Shown piece by piece: positions 9,070-16,607 of a stretch of DNA of 64,000 nt. A model generated the notes under the pieces. The model did not search any database and was not told the DNA's origin. It saw only the letters and a program-made list of their open reading frames with translations. The stretch's first letter is position 1. Each line of letters opens with the position of its first letter. Made by a program: the position numbers and the translations under genes. This DNA comes from Neobacillus citreus (GTDB taxonomy: Bacteria; Bacillota; Bacilli; Bacillales; Cytobacillaceae): NCBI RefSeq assembly GCF_018343545.2, contig NZ_JAGYPE020000006.1, positions 759 through 64,758 of the forward strand. The letters are read 5' to 3'.

Positions 9070-9345
9070 AAATGACAAGTTCAATAAAGCTGCCTAATGA
9101 AATCTAACCTATCTTTTCGGGAGACTTTTACAGGTTTCCCGTTTTTCTTTTTTCAACCAATCGTTTGGTTGGATTCCGACAAAACCCCGTTATTATTACT
9201 CTTTTCTTAGAATGCAATGGAAAAACTCGTCGAAAATTGCTTGGGAAATAGAGCATGCTTTTCCTCTATACTCAAACAAATTTCGAGTTTTCCTTTAGCA
9301 AAAAAAACCACCCTGCCTAAGATGTAAGCAAGCATCTTTTAAAAG

Positions 9346-9374
9346 TGAGGCACGAGAACCGTCCCCATGACCTA
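9346..9374 (-). repeat. GACGG hairpin repeat, right arm worn
   Basis: Minus-oriented copy with one arm TGAGGCA; the other arm has decayed to TGACCTA. No gene end is adjacent. Confidence 0.8.
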
Positions 9375-9470
9375 ATATAAAATTGCGTATGAGTACATAA
9401 TAATAGTTGTGTGAGATCAGAAAAGTCTTCGGAACAGACCCAACCCAGGATTTCTTCTGTGTTTCCACAA

Positions 9471-9509
9471 AAAAGGGATACTGATTTGCTTCAGTACCCC
9501 CTTTTTTTT
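9471..9509. terminator. Terminator-like hairpin
   Basis: AAAAAAGGG-TACTGA pairs with TCAGTACCCC-TTTTTTTT, with A and T tracts on both sides. No gene ends at it on either strand. Confidence 0.7.
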
Positions 9510-9565
9510 CATGCCTTATTTGCGATTTTAAAAAAGACTAATCGGAAAGCGAGATGGAATGAACC

Positions 9566-9721
9566 GTGTCTAATAATCAGGGTATGCAACGAGATCAAAC
9601 GCGAGAACAAATTGAGAAACACGATAAAAGAAACGATATTGAATTAGGCAATGAATTTCAAATTGGAAGCACCAGTTCACAAAGCCAGAAAAAAAGCGGA
9701 CGTCAAGTCAATAAAAAATAA
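9566..9721 (+). CDS. Small hydrophilic protein, possibly spore-associated (51 aa)
   Basis: GTG start at 9566 with a weak GGA upstream. It encodes VSNNQGMQRDQTREQIEKHD and continues with K, N, Q, S and E and no hydrophobic segment. Composition and size resemble small Gln/Asn-rich spore proteins of Bacillus, but there is no clear SASP motif, so the call is by resemblance only. An efficient terminator 23 bp after the TAA supports a real transcript. The ATG at 9584 is an alternative start. Confidence 0.5.
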   Translation: MSNNQGMQRDQTREQIEKHDKRNDIELGNEFQIGSTSSQSQKKSGRQVNKK

Positions 9722-9743
9722 CCTCCTTTTAATGTAATAAACA

Positions 9744-9779
9744 AAGCAGCTTGCCCGTCAACGGAGGCAAGCTGCTTTT
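9744..9779 (+). terminator. Intrinsic terminator
   Basis: AAGCAGCTTGCC pairs with GGCAAGCTGCTTTT. It closes the 9566 gene and lies just before the end of copA on the opposite strand. Confidence 0.88.
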
Positions 9780-9784
9780 GAAAT

Positions 9785-9813
9785 TAAGGCATGAGAACCG
9801 TCCCCATGCATCA
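9785..9813 (-). repeat. GACGG repeat overlapping the copA stop codon
   Basis: On the minus strand the element begins TGATGCATGGGG, and its first TGA is the copA stop codon (9811-9813). Confidence 0.92.
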
Positions 9814-12018
9814 CATTCTGTTGTTTAGGCGAAGGGCGTTTAGGACTACTGAGACGGAGCTGAAGGCCATGACGGCGCCGGCGAGCCAGGGGGCTAGAAG
9901 GCCGAGCATGGCGAATGGGATGCTGATGATGTTGTATAGGAAGGCCCAGAGGAAGTTTTGTTTGATGTTGGTCATGGTGGCTTTGCTGATTTGGATGGCC
10001 TCGACCACCTTGCTCAAATCTCCTTTGATGACGGTAATGTCACCGGATTCGATGGCAAGGTCGGAGCCGGTCCCCATGGCGATGCCCACATCCGCGACGG
10101 TCAAGGCTGGGGCATCATTCATCCCATCCCCCACCATCACCACCTTCTTTCCTTGCTTCTGCAATGCTCGGATGATTTCCGCCTTTTGCTGTGGTGTGAC
10201 GGTCGCTTTCACCTTTGAAATCCCGGTCTTTTTTGCAACCGCCTTGGCAGTCTCAAGGTTGTCGCCTGTCAGCATGATGACGTCCAGTCCCATCCCTTTC
10301 AAGCCAGATACCACCGCTTTCGAGGCTGGTTTTACCTCATCGGCAACAGCAATCATCCCGGCAAAGCGGTTTTGAATCGCAACCGCCATCACCGTCTTCT
10401 TTTCTTGTTCAAGTCGTGCAATTTCTTTACCCGCTCTAGGCGGAATATAAAGTTTATTTTTCAAAAAATAACTTGGATTCGCAATCAACACGTCTTTTCC
10501 ACTCACAAACGCCTTAATTCCATAACCCGGGATCGCGACAACCTCATTTGCAATTGGAATACTACCTATCCTTCTTCGGGCTTCTGCTACGATAGCCTTC
10601 GCGATTGGGTGCCCCGAAGATCCCTCCACCGCACCGATAATGGCAAAGAACTCTCCCTCGCTAACATGCTCTACATACACGTCCGTAACGTGCGGCTCGC
10701 CTTTCGTGAGCGTTCCGGTTTTATCCAAGATTACCGTGGTGCTCTTCCCTAGTAATTCAAGAAACTTCCCTTCTTTAAAAAGAATCCCCGACTGGGCGGC
10801 ACGTCCACTCCCAACCATGACGGACGTAGGCGTCGCCAATCCTAAGGCACAAGGGCAGGCGATAATTAAGACGGCAATCATCTTTTCGAGCGCCGCGCTT
10901 AAAACCCCTGGCTCAAAAATCCAATACCACAGCACAAACGTAAGCAGCGCAATAACAATAATAATCGGAACGAAAATGCCAGTCACTTTATCGGCGATAT
11001 GCTGAATTGGTGCCTTAGAGGCCTGCGCTTCCTCAACAATTCGAATAATTTGCGATAAGGTCGTCTCAGAGTCCCGTTTTGTGACCTTTATTTTTAAATT
11101 GCCGTTGTGATTGATGGTCCCGGCAAAGACAGGATGACCGTTGCTTTTTTCAACAGGGATGCTTTCCCCAGTTAACAATGACTCGTCAACCATTGAGTTC
11201 CCTTCAACAACCTCCCCGTCTATCGGGACTTTTTCGCCTGATTTCACGATAATCACTTGCCCTGGAGACAGCCGGTCAACAGGCGATGGAGATTCCTTTC
11301 CGTTCAAAAACAAGGTGGCCGTTTTCGTCTGCAATTGATAAAGCTGCTTGATTGCCTGAGTGGTTCTCATTTTTGTTCGGGCTTCAAGAAATTTTCCTAA
11401 TAAAATGAATGTAATGATAAAAGCACTTGTTTCATAATACAACACTGGATACGCAGAACTACCTAAGTGTGTGAACGTTAAATAATGGCTGTAAAAAAAA
11501 GCCGCCGACGTACTTAGCACCACTAGAACATCCATATTCGCACTGCCGCCTTTCAGCGCTTTCCATGCCCGTTCGTAAAATTTGAACCCGATGATAAATT
11601 GAATCGGAATCGTTAAAGCAAATTGGAAGAGGGGCTGGAGAAACAGCTCTGGCACGTTGATAAAAGAAGCCCATGTAAAGTGGGCAAACATCGCCCACGC
11701 TAAAGGTACAGTAAGCAAGGCCGAGACAATGAAATGCCGCTTGAGAACCGTCATTTCTCTCCGTTTCTCCAGCTCGGACTGTATATGATTCTGCCGGTCG
11801 ATTTTTGCATCATAGCCAATTTTAATAATTTTATTAATGATTTCTTGAATGCTTGTCCGATTCTTGCTGAATGTAACGCGCCCCTTTTCCGTTGTCAGAT
11901 TGACTTGCACTTCCTCGACCCCGTCTATTTTGGAGACAACCTTTTCAATTCTGGCAGCGCAGGCGGCACAATACATCCCACTAATCTCTATATGGGCCGT
12001 TTCCTTCATCCTCGACAT
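9811..12018 (-). CDS. copA: CopA, copper-exporting P1B-type ATPase
   Basis: 735 residues. One N-terminal heavy-metal domain (GMYCAACAARIE, about residues 14-25) is followed by eight membrane segments with the Cu+ motif CPCALGLATPTS, the phosphorylation loop DKTGTLTKGEP, the HP locus SSGHPIAKAIV and the hinge GDGMNDAPAL. It pumps Cu(I) out of the cytosol. B. subtilis CopA has two N-terminal metal domains; this one has a single copy. No copZ or csoR is adjacent. The stop TGA is the first triplet of a GACGG repeat. Confidence 0.95.
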   Translation of the reverse strand: MSRMKETAHIEISGMYCAACAARIEKVVSKIDGVEEVQVNLTTEKGRVTFSKNRTSIQEIINKIIKIGYDAKIDRQNHIQSELEKRREMTVLKRHFIVSALLTVPLAWAMFAHFTWASFINVPELFLQPLFQFALTIPIQFIIGFKFYERAWKALKGGSANMDVLVVLSTSAAFFYSHYLTFTHLGSSAYPVLYYETSAFIITFILLGKFLEARTKMRTTQAIKQLYQLQTKTATLFLNGKESPSPVDRLSPGQVIIVKSGEKVPIDGEVVEGNSMVDESLLTGESIPVEKSNGHPVFAGTINHNGNLKIKVTKRDSETTLSQIIRIVEEAQASKAPIQHIADKVTGIFVPIIIVIALLTFVLWYWIFEPGVLSAALEKMIAVLIIACPCALGLATPTSVMVGSGRAAQSGILFKEGKFLELLGKSTTVILDKTGTLTKGEPHVTDVYVEHVSEGEFFAIIGAVEGSSGHPIAKAIVAEARRRIGSIPIANEVVAIPGYGIKAFVSGKDVLIANPSYFLKNKLYIPPRAGKEIARLEQEKKTVMAVAIQNRFAGMIAVADEVKPASKAVVSGLKGMGLDVIMLTGDNLETAKAVAKKTGISKVKATVTPQQKAEIIRALQKQGKKVVMVGDGMNDAPALTVADVGIAMGTGSDLAIESGDITVIKGDLSKVVEAIQISKATMTNIKQNFLWAFLYNIISIPFAMLGLLAPWLAGAVMAFSSVSVVLNALRLNNRM

Positions 12019-12080
12019 TCACCACTTTCAACTTCCTCAAATTAATATATTCTATTAACAATAGGAGAGCTTTAGAACGA

Positions 12081-12161
12081 GGCATGGGGGGATGCATGGG
12101 GACGGTTCTTGTGCATCAAAACGAGCCGAAAATGAGGCACGAGAACCGTCCCCATGTTTCA
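12081..12161. repeat. Inverted GACGG repeat pair with a duplicated arm
   Basis: The plus copy (12090-12118) is preceded by an extra left arm plus GGGG (from about 12079). The minus copy at 12133-12161 has arm TGAGGCA facing TGTTTCA. The spacer is 14 nt. The pair separates the copA promoter side from the c-di-GMP riboswitch. Confidence 0.9.
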
Positions 12162-12202
12162 TTTTCGACAAATATAGACAAATTTCTTAAAATCCTTTAA
12201 TC

Positions 12203-12290
12203 TATGTAAGGGCAAAGTCACTGTAAGGTGATGACGCAAAGCTATAGGGGCCTCTGTGATGGAGCAAGGCCAGCCAGCTGCCATCAAAGC
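12203..12290 (+). ncRNA. Cyclic-di-GMP-I (GEMM) riboswitch
   Basis: Contains the conserved core elements in order: AGGGCAAAGUC, a short hairpin, GAUGACGCAAAGC, GGGGCCU and GGCCAGCCAGCUGCC. These match the class I aptamer layout, in which the GNRA-like P1b loop and the ligand site are formed by the GCAAAGC segment. It lies directly upstream of the 45-aa ORF. The 13-nt string AAAGCTATAGGGG occurs twice: in the aptamer at 12238 and again at 12286, where it carries the ribosome binding site. Ligand-dependent pairing may therefore expose or hide the Shine-Dalgarno sequence. Confidence 0.88.
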
Positions 12291-12306
12291 TATAGGGGGA
12301 ATTTTG

Positions 12307-12444
12307 ATGTCAAAGAGTTACTGGCTTACGCCGGAGGAAGTACTGAGAAGGAAAAAGATGAAGAAAAACCTTGTATATACTTCTATTGTTTTCGCCACTA
12401 TCATCCTTAGTGCATTACTAACAATAGTTTCGAATCAACTGTAA
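12307..12444 (+). CDS. 45-aa single-pass membrane protein under c-di-GMP control
   Basis: ATG at 12307, 8 nt after AGGGGGA. The protein starts MSKSYWLTPEEVLRRKKMKK and ends in one hydrophobic helix (about residues 22-42) with the tail SNQL. The basic patch before the helix predicts the N-terminus inside the cell. I do not recognise a family; the YWLTPEEV start looks like a recruitment motif. It is alone in its unit between the riboswitch and a terminator, so c-di-GMP is the evident regulator. Confidence 0.8.
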   Translation: MSKSYWLTPEEVLRRKKMKKNLVYTSIVFATIILSALLTIVSNQL

Positions 12445-12465
12445 ATACTCGATATCCGAAGCTAC

Positions 12466-12493
12466 GGGCAGCATGTTATTGCTGCCCTTTTTT
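12466..12493 (+). terminator. Intrinsic terminator
   Basis: GGGCAGCA and TGCTGCCC around TGTTAT, then TTTTTT. It closes the riboswitch-controlled small gene. Confidence 0.92.
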
Positions 12494-12503
12494 ATTTGGA
12501 AAA

Positions 12504-12561
12504 ATAGTTGGGGGACGGTTCTTGTGCATTAATGAGGCACAAGAACCGTCCCCATGCCTCA
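12504..12561. repeat. Inverted GACGG pair; minus copy overlaps the hxlR stop
   Basis: A plus copy lacking its left arm (about 12504-12531) faces a full minus copy (12533-12561). The first TGA of the minus copy is the stop of the HxlR-type gene. Confidence 0.9.
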
Positions 12562-12900
12562 CTTCTGCCTTGTTTTAACCCAGTGGAGAATGGAAGTGAT
12601 AACCGCCTCAAGTTGCTTGCCTGCTGGGGTTAATTCATATTCTACTTTCTTTTGCGAAGGGACAAGAGCCTTTTTGATAATCAGTCCTTCTTTTTCAAGA
12701 TCGCGCAGTCGTTCGGTTAAAAGCCTGTCAGAAATGCCAGGAATGTTCTCCACAAGCTCATGAAAACGTTTCGGCCCATTCAGCAATTGATAAATAATAA
12801 TCCCCATCCACCGTTTTCCGATAAATTCAATCGTCCCATGGAAATCCTTGCAGATTTTACTTATCTCTTGTTCAGTACAGCTACAGTTTGATTTTTCCAT
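12559..12900 (-). CDS. HxlR-family regulator, YodB-like
   Basis: 113 residues with the single winged-helix HxlR domain (FIGKRWMGIIIYQLLNGPKRF ... ISDRLLTERLRDLEKEGLI). Cys6 and Cys8 in MEKSNCSCTEQ recall the redox-sensing Cys6 of YodB. It is divergent from a nitroreductase gene, the same arrangement of functions as YodB and YodC in B. subtilis, where quinones or thiol stress relieve repression. Two identical-type palindromes lie in the shared promoter region. The stop TGA is supplied by a GACGG repeat. Confidence 0.88.
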   Translation of the reverse strand: MEKSNCSCTEQEISKICKDFHGTIEFIGKRWMGIIIYQLLNGPKRFHELVENIPGISDRLLTERLRDLEKEGLIIKKALVPSQKKVEYELTPAGKQLEAVITSILHWVKTRQK

Positions 12901-12970
12901 TTCCTTACCTCATTTGCTTATCACCAATATTTTCACATTATATCACAATAGTTTTTGCTTGACTCATTTA

Positions 12971-13021
12971 CTTACTAATAGTAAGCTAAAACACGAACTA
13001 AAATAGCTTACTTTTAGTAAG
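12971..13021. promoter_or_regulatory. Pair of HxlR-type operators
   Basis: Two 15-bp palindromes, CTTACTAATAGTAAG (12971-12985) and CTTACTTTTAGTAAG (13007-13021), are spaced 36 bp centre to centre between the divergent regulator and nitroreductase. The second abuts the ribosome binding region of the nitroreductase. They are probably the binding sites of the adjacent HxlR protein. Confidence 0.78.
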
Positions 13022-13049
13022 TTTTATTTTTAATAAGGAGGCAATAAGA

Positions 13050-13685
13050 ATGTCCACTGTAACTATGAATGCACAAAGTTTTAGCCATGTAATCAGAGAA
13101 CGTCACTCTGTTCGAAAATATGATCCTACTTTTAAAATAGCCCGCGAGGAAATTGAAGAAATCTTAAATGAGGCTATCCTGGCTCCTTCTTCAAGCAATC
13201 TCCAGCCTTGGCGATTTATCGTGATTGAGGACCAAGAAATGAAGAAAGAGCTCCGGCAGATTGCAAACAATCAAGAGCAGGTCGAAACCTCTTCAGCCGT
13301 GATTGCGGTTTTGGGTGATAAGGAAATGTACAGAAATATTGAGAAGGTGTACCGAAGTGCTAATGAAGCCGGATATATGGATGAAGCCAACATGCACCGT
13401 CTAATTACTGGTTCAAACAGCTTGTACTCTAACTTACCCGAAGAAGTTCGCAAAAATATCGCGGCTTTTGATACAGGCCTAGTGTCGATGCAGCTAATGC
13501 TGTCTGCCAAAGCAAAAGGCTACGACACGGTCCCAATGGGCGGCTTTGACAAACAAAAATTCATGGACAAGTTCCAAGTATCCGACCGCTACATGCCAAT
13601 GATTCTAATATCACTGGGAAAAGCAGCAGCACCAGCATTCAAAACCACACGGATTCCTTTGGAGGACGTAATAGAGTTTGTTTAA
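13050..13685 (+). CDS. Nitroreductase-family NAD(P)H:FMN oxidoreductase
   Basis: 211 residues beginning after TAAGGAGGCAATAAGA. The FMN-binding hallmarks are RERHSVRKYD (phosphate loop), APSSSNLQPWRF, and the C-terminal PMGGFD ... ILISLGKAAAP block. It resembles YodC/MhqN-type reductases that detoxify quinones or nitro compounds. It is divergent from the HxlR regulator with twin operators, so it is probably induced by electrophiles or disulfide stress. Confidence 0.9.
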   Translation: MSTVTMNAQSFSHVIRERHSVRKYDPTFKIAREEIEEILNEAILAPSSSNLQPWRFIVIEDQEMKKELRQIANNQEQVETSSAVIAVLGDKEMYRNIEKVYRSANEAGYMDEANMHRLITGSNSLYSNLPEEVRKNIAAFDTGLVSMQLMLSAKAKGYDTVPMGGFDKQKFMDKFQVSDRYMPMILISLGKAAAPAFKTTRIPLEDVIEFV

Positions 13686-13697
13686 TGAGTGAGATGG

Positions 13698-13774
13698 TAA
13701 GGCGTGGGGACGGTTCTCGTGCATCATTTCGAGTGAGGCACGAGAACCGTCCCCATGCATCATTCCATGCATCA
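13698..13774. repeat. Inverted GACGG pair between convergent genes, plus an extra arm
   Basis: A plus copy at 13698-13726 and a minus copy at 13734-13762, then a second TGATGCATGG arm (minus strand, 13765-13774). The TGA of that extra arm is the stop of the gene at 13772. The array fills the space between two convergent genes. Confidence 0.92.
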
Positions 13775-14311
13775 TTTGTATTTCGTAATGGGTATGTGAA
13801 AGTATAGGATTAAAAAAATGGTACATGCGAAACAGAGGAACCAGGCTAATATGGGCCTTGTATGGTGGAGGCGCAGGCCAAAAAACATAAAGATCCAGAC
13901 TATGAGAGACCACCAGAAATTCCAGCCATGATCATAGGAGATTAGGTTTGCAGCCTTAAAAAGGCTCTCTATTGCGATACCAAAAATGACCCAGATAGAT
14001 GCATAACCTATCTGTTTAAGCAGGCTTGCCTGAAAAGGGTATTTTGAAAGAAATATAAAGGCCATTTGGGGGAAAATCAAAAAAGCAATAATAAAATCAA
14101 CAATGGTATGGTTGGGAATAAAAAAAGATTCTTTATAAGTCCATAGTGGATATTCATACATAATAATAGAAATAAAAAAGTTCACGGTTACGAAAAAAAG
14201 AATGGTTGGATAGTACTCCTTCCAATTCCTCCAATCACCCCAGCGCCAGGAACCCAGCAAATAAAGAAAAGGCAGCGCAAATCTTAAATACGAAACCACA
14301 GTGTGTAACAT
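13772..14311 (-). CDS. CBO0543-type integral membrane protein
   Basis: 179 residues, about five or six hydrophobic helices, with the SWRWGDWRNWKEYYPTILFF pattern typical of the small CBO0543-like membrane family common in Bacillus; function unknown. It ends at a TGA that belongs to a duplicated GACGG arm. No operon partner. Confidence 0.72.
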   Translation of the reverse strand: MLHTVVSYLRFALPFLYLLGSWRWGDWRNWKEYYPTILFFVTVNFFISIIMYEYPLWTYKESFFIPNHTIVDFIIAFLIFPQMAFIFLSKYPFQASLLKQIGYASIWVIFGIAIESLFKAANLISYDHGWNFWWSLIVWIFMFFGLRLHHTRPILAWFLCFACTIFLILYFHIPITKYK

Positions 14312-14381
14312 TACGTTCCCTCAAATCCTTTTCGAAAAACAATTTTACTACCATTTCTATTATTTGCTATAAACCTAAAAT

Positions 14382-14439
14382 TGAAACATGGGGACGGTTC
14401 TTGTGCATCATGATGCAAAAGAACCGTCCCCACGCCTCA
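14382..14439. repeat. Abutting inverted GACGG pair
   Basis: A plus copy (14382-14410, arm TGAAACA/TGCATCA) and a minus copy (14411-14439) touch with no spacer. The minus copy lies 4 bp after the stop of the AhpD-like gene. Confidence 0.92.
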
Positions 14440-14443
14440 CTAT

Positions 14444-15103
14444 TCAATTTTCATCGTATGCGTTTAGCGCATTCACACTATGGGCAAGTGCGGACCCTGC
14501 CTTTAATGCGGTTGCGACAAAGATGGCTTCGACGAGCTCTTCCTTCGTAACATCCAATTGCTTGGCCTTTTTCGTATGGGTTTCAATACAGTAGGCACAG
14601 CCTGTCACATGGGCGACAGCAACAGCAATTAATTCCTTCTCCTTCCGGCTTAATAACCCGGCTTTCAGGGCTTGCGTATCAAACTTCACAAAGGCTTGAA
14701 AGGATTCTGGCCCTAATTCTTTGAACTCGCCAAATCGATTCATGTTGGAGCGGTTGTAAAGCTCATCTCCCCCATCCTCATCATAGGCATTCAAGGCATT
14801 TAATCCATGTGCCAAGGCTGAACCTGCTTTCAAAGCAGTCGCGACCATAATCGCCTCCAGCATCTCTTCCTTGGAAGCCTCTAGTTTTTTTGCCTTCGAA
14901 ACATGACCATCAATGCAATAAGGGCAACCCGTAACATGTGCCACAGCGACTGCAATGAGTTCTTTTGTTTTTTGAGGAATCGCACCTGGCGCCAAAGCCA
15001 ATTGGTCAAACTTCACAAACGCTTTAAACGTCTCGGGCGCAAGCTTTCCTAATTCCGGCAACCTACGAATATTTGACTTTTTATATAAACTTTCATCTAT
15101 CAA
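14444..15103 (-). CDS. Tandem AhpD-like (carboxymuconolactone decarboxylase fold) protein
   Basis: 219 residues from a TTG at 15103 with GGAGG 8 nt upstream; the ATG at 15118 lies before that site. Two CMD/AhpD repeats follow each other. Each carries the redox pair (VTGCPYCIDGH and VTGCAYCIETH) within AVAVAH, then KAGSALAHGLNALNAYDE. The CxxC-H arrangement suggests alkylhydroperoxidase-type peroxidase activity. Duplication into one chain is unusual, since AhpD domains normally oligomerise as single units. A repeat pair sits directly upstream and another just after the stop. Confidence 0.85.
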   Translation of the reverse strand: MIDESLYKKSNIRRLPELGKLAPETFKAFVKFDQLALAPGAIPQKTKELIAVAVAHVTGCPYCIDGHVSKAKKLEASKEEMLEAIMVATALKAGSALAHGLNALNAYDEDGGDELYNRSNMNRFGEFKELGPESFQAFVKFDTQALKAGLLSRKEKELIAVAVAHVTGCAYCIETHTKKAKQLDVTKEELVEAIFVATALKAGSALAHSVNALNAYDEN

Positions 15104-15123
15104 ATCTTTTACCTCCATTTCAT

Positions 15124-15187
15124 TGGATGCGCGGGGACGGTTCTTCTGCCTCACAAAGTGAGGCATGAGAACCGTCCCCATGCATCA
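15124..15187. repeat. Inverted GACGG pair
   Basis: A plus copy at 15124-15152 and a minus copy at 15159-15187, spacer 6 nt. The minus copy follows the TAA of the permease gene by 2 bp. The pair also sits in the leader of the AhpD-like gene. Confidence 0.92.
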
Positions 15188-15189
15188 TT

Positions 15190-16566
15190 TTAGACTCCTA
15201 TATTCTCCTTGGGGTTTTCAGTTGTGTTTACATGCCCGCCGAAGCCGAAGTGGCCGGAATCGTGGGTTATTTTTTTACCTACTATCATAACGTAAGCTGC
15301 AGCAGCTACTATATAGACAATCGTTCCGATAATGATTGGCATAGACAATGATGACATGAGTAAATATCCTTGGAAAAATAATAGGGCAATCGCAATATAG
15401 ACAACCGCATTTAAGACCAGCGGCGGGAGTTTAAATGGTGCTGCTTGATATAGCTCAGGATGTTTTTTAGGCAGCTTGGTAGCGGCGAAAACCGGTATCA
15501 TATTTGCCAGCAAGAATACTCCAGTGCCTAAAGCCGATATAACACTTAAAGAAAGTCCTGTTAAAATAGGAATTGTTCCAATCACGTAAAATAAAGTAAG
15601 TAACCAGTGCGGTGTTCCAAACTTTTTGTTAACTTGCCCTAAGGATTTTGGCAGCCAGCCGTCTTCACAGGCAATCATAATTCCTTTGGTGACCCAGGAA
15701 AGAGTCGCATTTAAGGTCGTCGCTAAGGCAAACATGGCTCCGCCCACCATAAAGAATATAAACAGCGGTTTTGGTAAAATCGTTTTTGCCACATCTGTTA
15801 AAGGCTTGTTCGCAACATCGGCAATCGGCAGCACCCCTGCAGCAATCGTCGCCATAAACGCATACAAGATTCCGACACCCAATGTCGTTGTGATGATTGT
15901 CAGCGGGATATCTCTCCCCGGATTTTTCATCTCCCCGCCTAGCTCGGCAATGACCTGCGCACCGCCGGTAGCAAAGGATAACAATCCTACCGCCATAAAA
16001 AATCCAACAAAGCCTCCCGTGAACATTTCACCTGAATTAAACACGGCATAATTCACCTCAGGCATTCCCCAGACGACAAAAACAATTAATGCCAGCAGCA
16101 AGACAACAACCATTAATTTTTCAACAAGGGCTGCGAAGTGTACGCCCACTATATTTGCAATATAAAACACAGTCAGAAGCAAGAAGGCGATTAGCTTTAG
16201 CGGTGCGTTCGGCACGAGGCCTTGAACATATTCCGCAAAGGATATCGCGTACATAGCCAGGGTTAGCTGTCCAAGAATAAATAACGTTAACCAAAAGAAC
16301 CCGACTTTTGGAGACAATAGCCGACTTGTATATCTGTACAATCCCCCAGTGGTCGGAATCGCAGAACCCATCACGGCAACTGGAATAACCATAAATATCG
16401 TAAAGATGGATGAAATGACAAAGGCTAATGAAACGCCGCTCCCAGTCATCCCAATGGCAATCCCGGTAAGGGCCATGACTCCCGCACCAATTATTTGCCC
16501 GATACTAATACTCATTACATCCCCAAGCCCTAAAACCTTTTTTAAATTCGATTCTTGACTAGCCAT
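15190..16566 (-). CDS. APC-superfamily amino-acid permease
   Basis: 458 residues with about 12 membrane helices and the APC N-terminal signature (SISIGQIIGAGVMALTGIAI, about residues 20-40). Start at the ATG at 16566 behind AGAGGTG. It is followed by a roughly 30-residue hydrophilic tail rich in His and Gly. It lies 41 bp downstream of the MalY-type lyase and is probably cotranscribed, which suggests uptake of a sulfur-containing or related amino acid that the lyase degrades. Confidence 0.88.
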   Translation of the reverse strand: MASQESNLKKVLGLGDVMSISIGQIIGAGVMALTGIAIGMTGSGVSLAFVISSIFTIFMVIPVAVMGSAIPTTGGLYRYTSRLLSPKVGFFWLTLFILGQLTLAMYAISFAEYVQGLVPNAPLKLIAFLLLTVFYIANIVGVHFAALVEKLMVVVLLLALIVFVVWGMPEVNYAVFNSGEMFTGGFVGFFMAVGLLSFATGGAQVIAELGGEMKNPGRDIPLTIITTTLGVGILYAFMATIAAGVLPIADVANKPLTDVAKTILPKPLFIFFMVGGAMFALATTLNATLSWVTKGIMIACEDGWLPKSLGQVNKKFGTPHWLLTLFYVIGTIPILTGLSLSVISALGTGVFLLANMIPVFAATKLPKKHPELYQAAPFKLPPLVLNAVVYIAIALLFFQGYLLMSSLSMPIIIGTIVYIVAAAAYVMIVGKKITHDSGHFGFGGHVNTTENPKENIGV

Positions 16567-16607
16567 TTCATTCACCTCTTATATGTTTTTTTGGGATTGT
16601 TACTGCG

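Larger units (their letters stand above)
8984..9565. other. Gene-poor interval with repeats and two hairpins
   Basis: No convincing gene in about 580 bp. It holds GACGG repeats at 9041-9069 (+) and 9346-9374 (-), a hairpin CGGGAGAC/GTTTCCCG followed by TTTTTC at about 9118-9147, and a second hairpin at 9471-9509. Two terminator-like structures without an ORF upstream could mark a small RNA or the remains of a lost gene. Confidence 0.5.

Noticed and set aside
9566..9721. Assignment of the 51-aa ORF as a named SASP
   Set aside because: Composition fits small spore proteins but the alpha/beta or gamma SASP motifs are not present.
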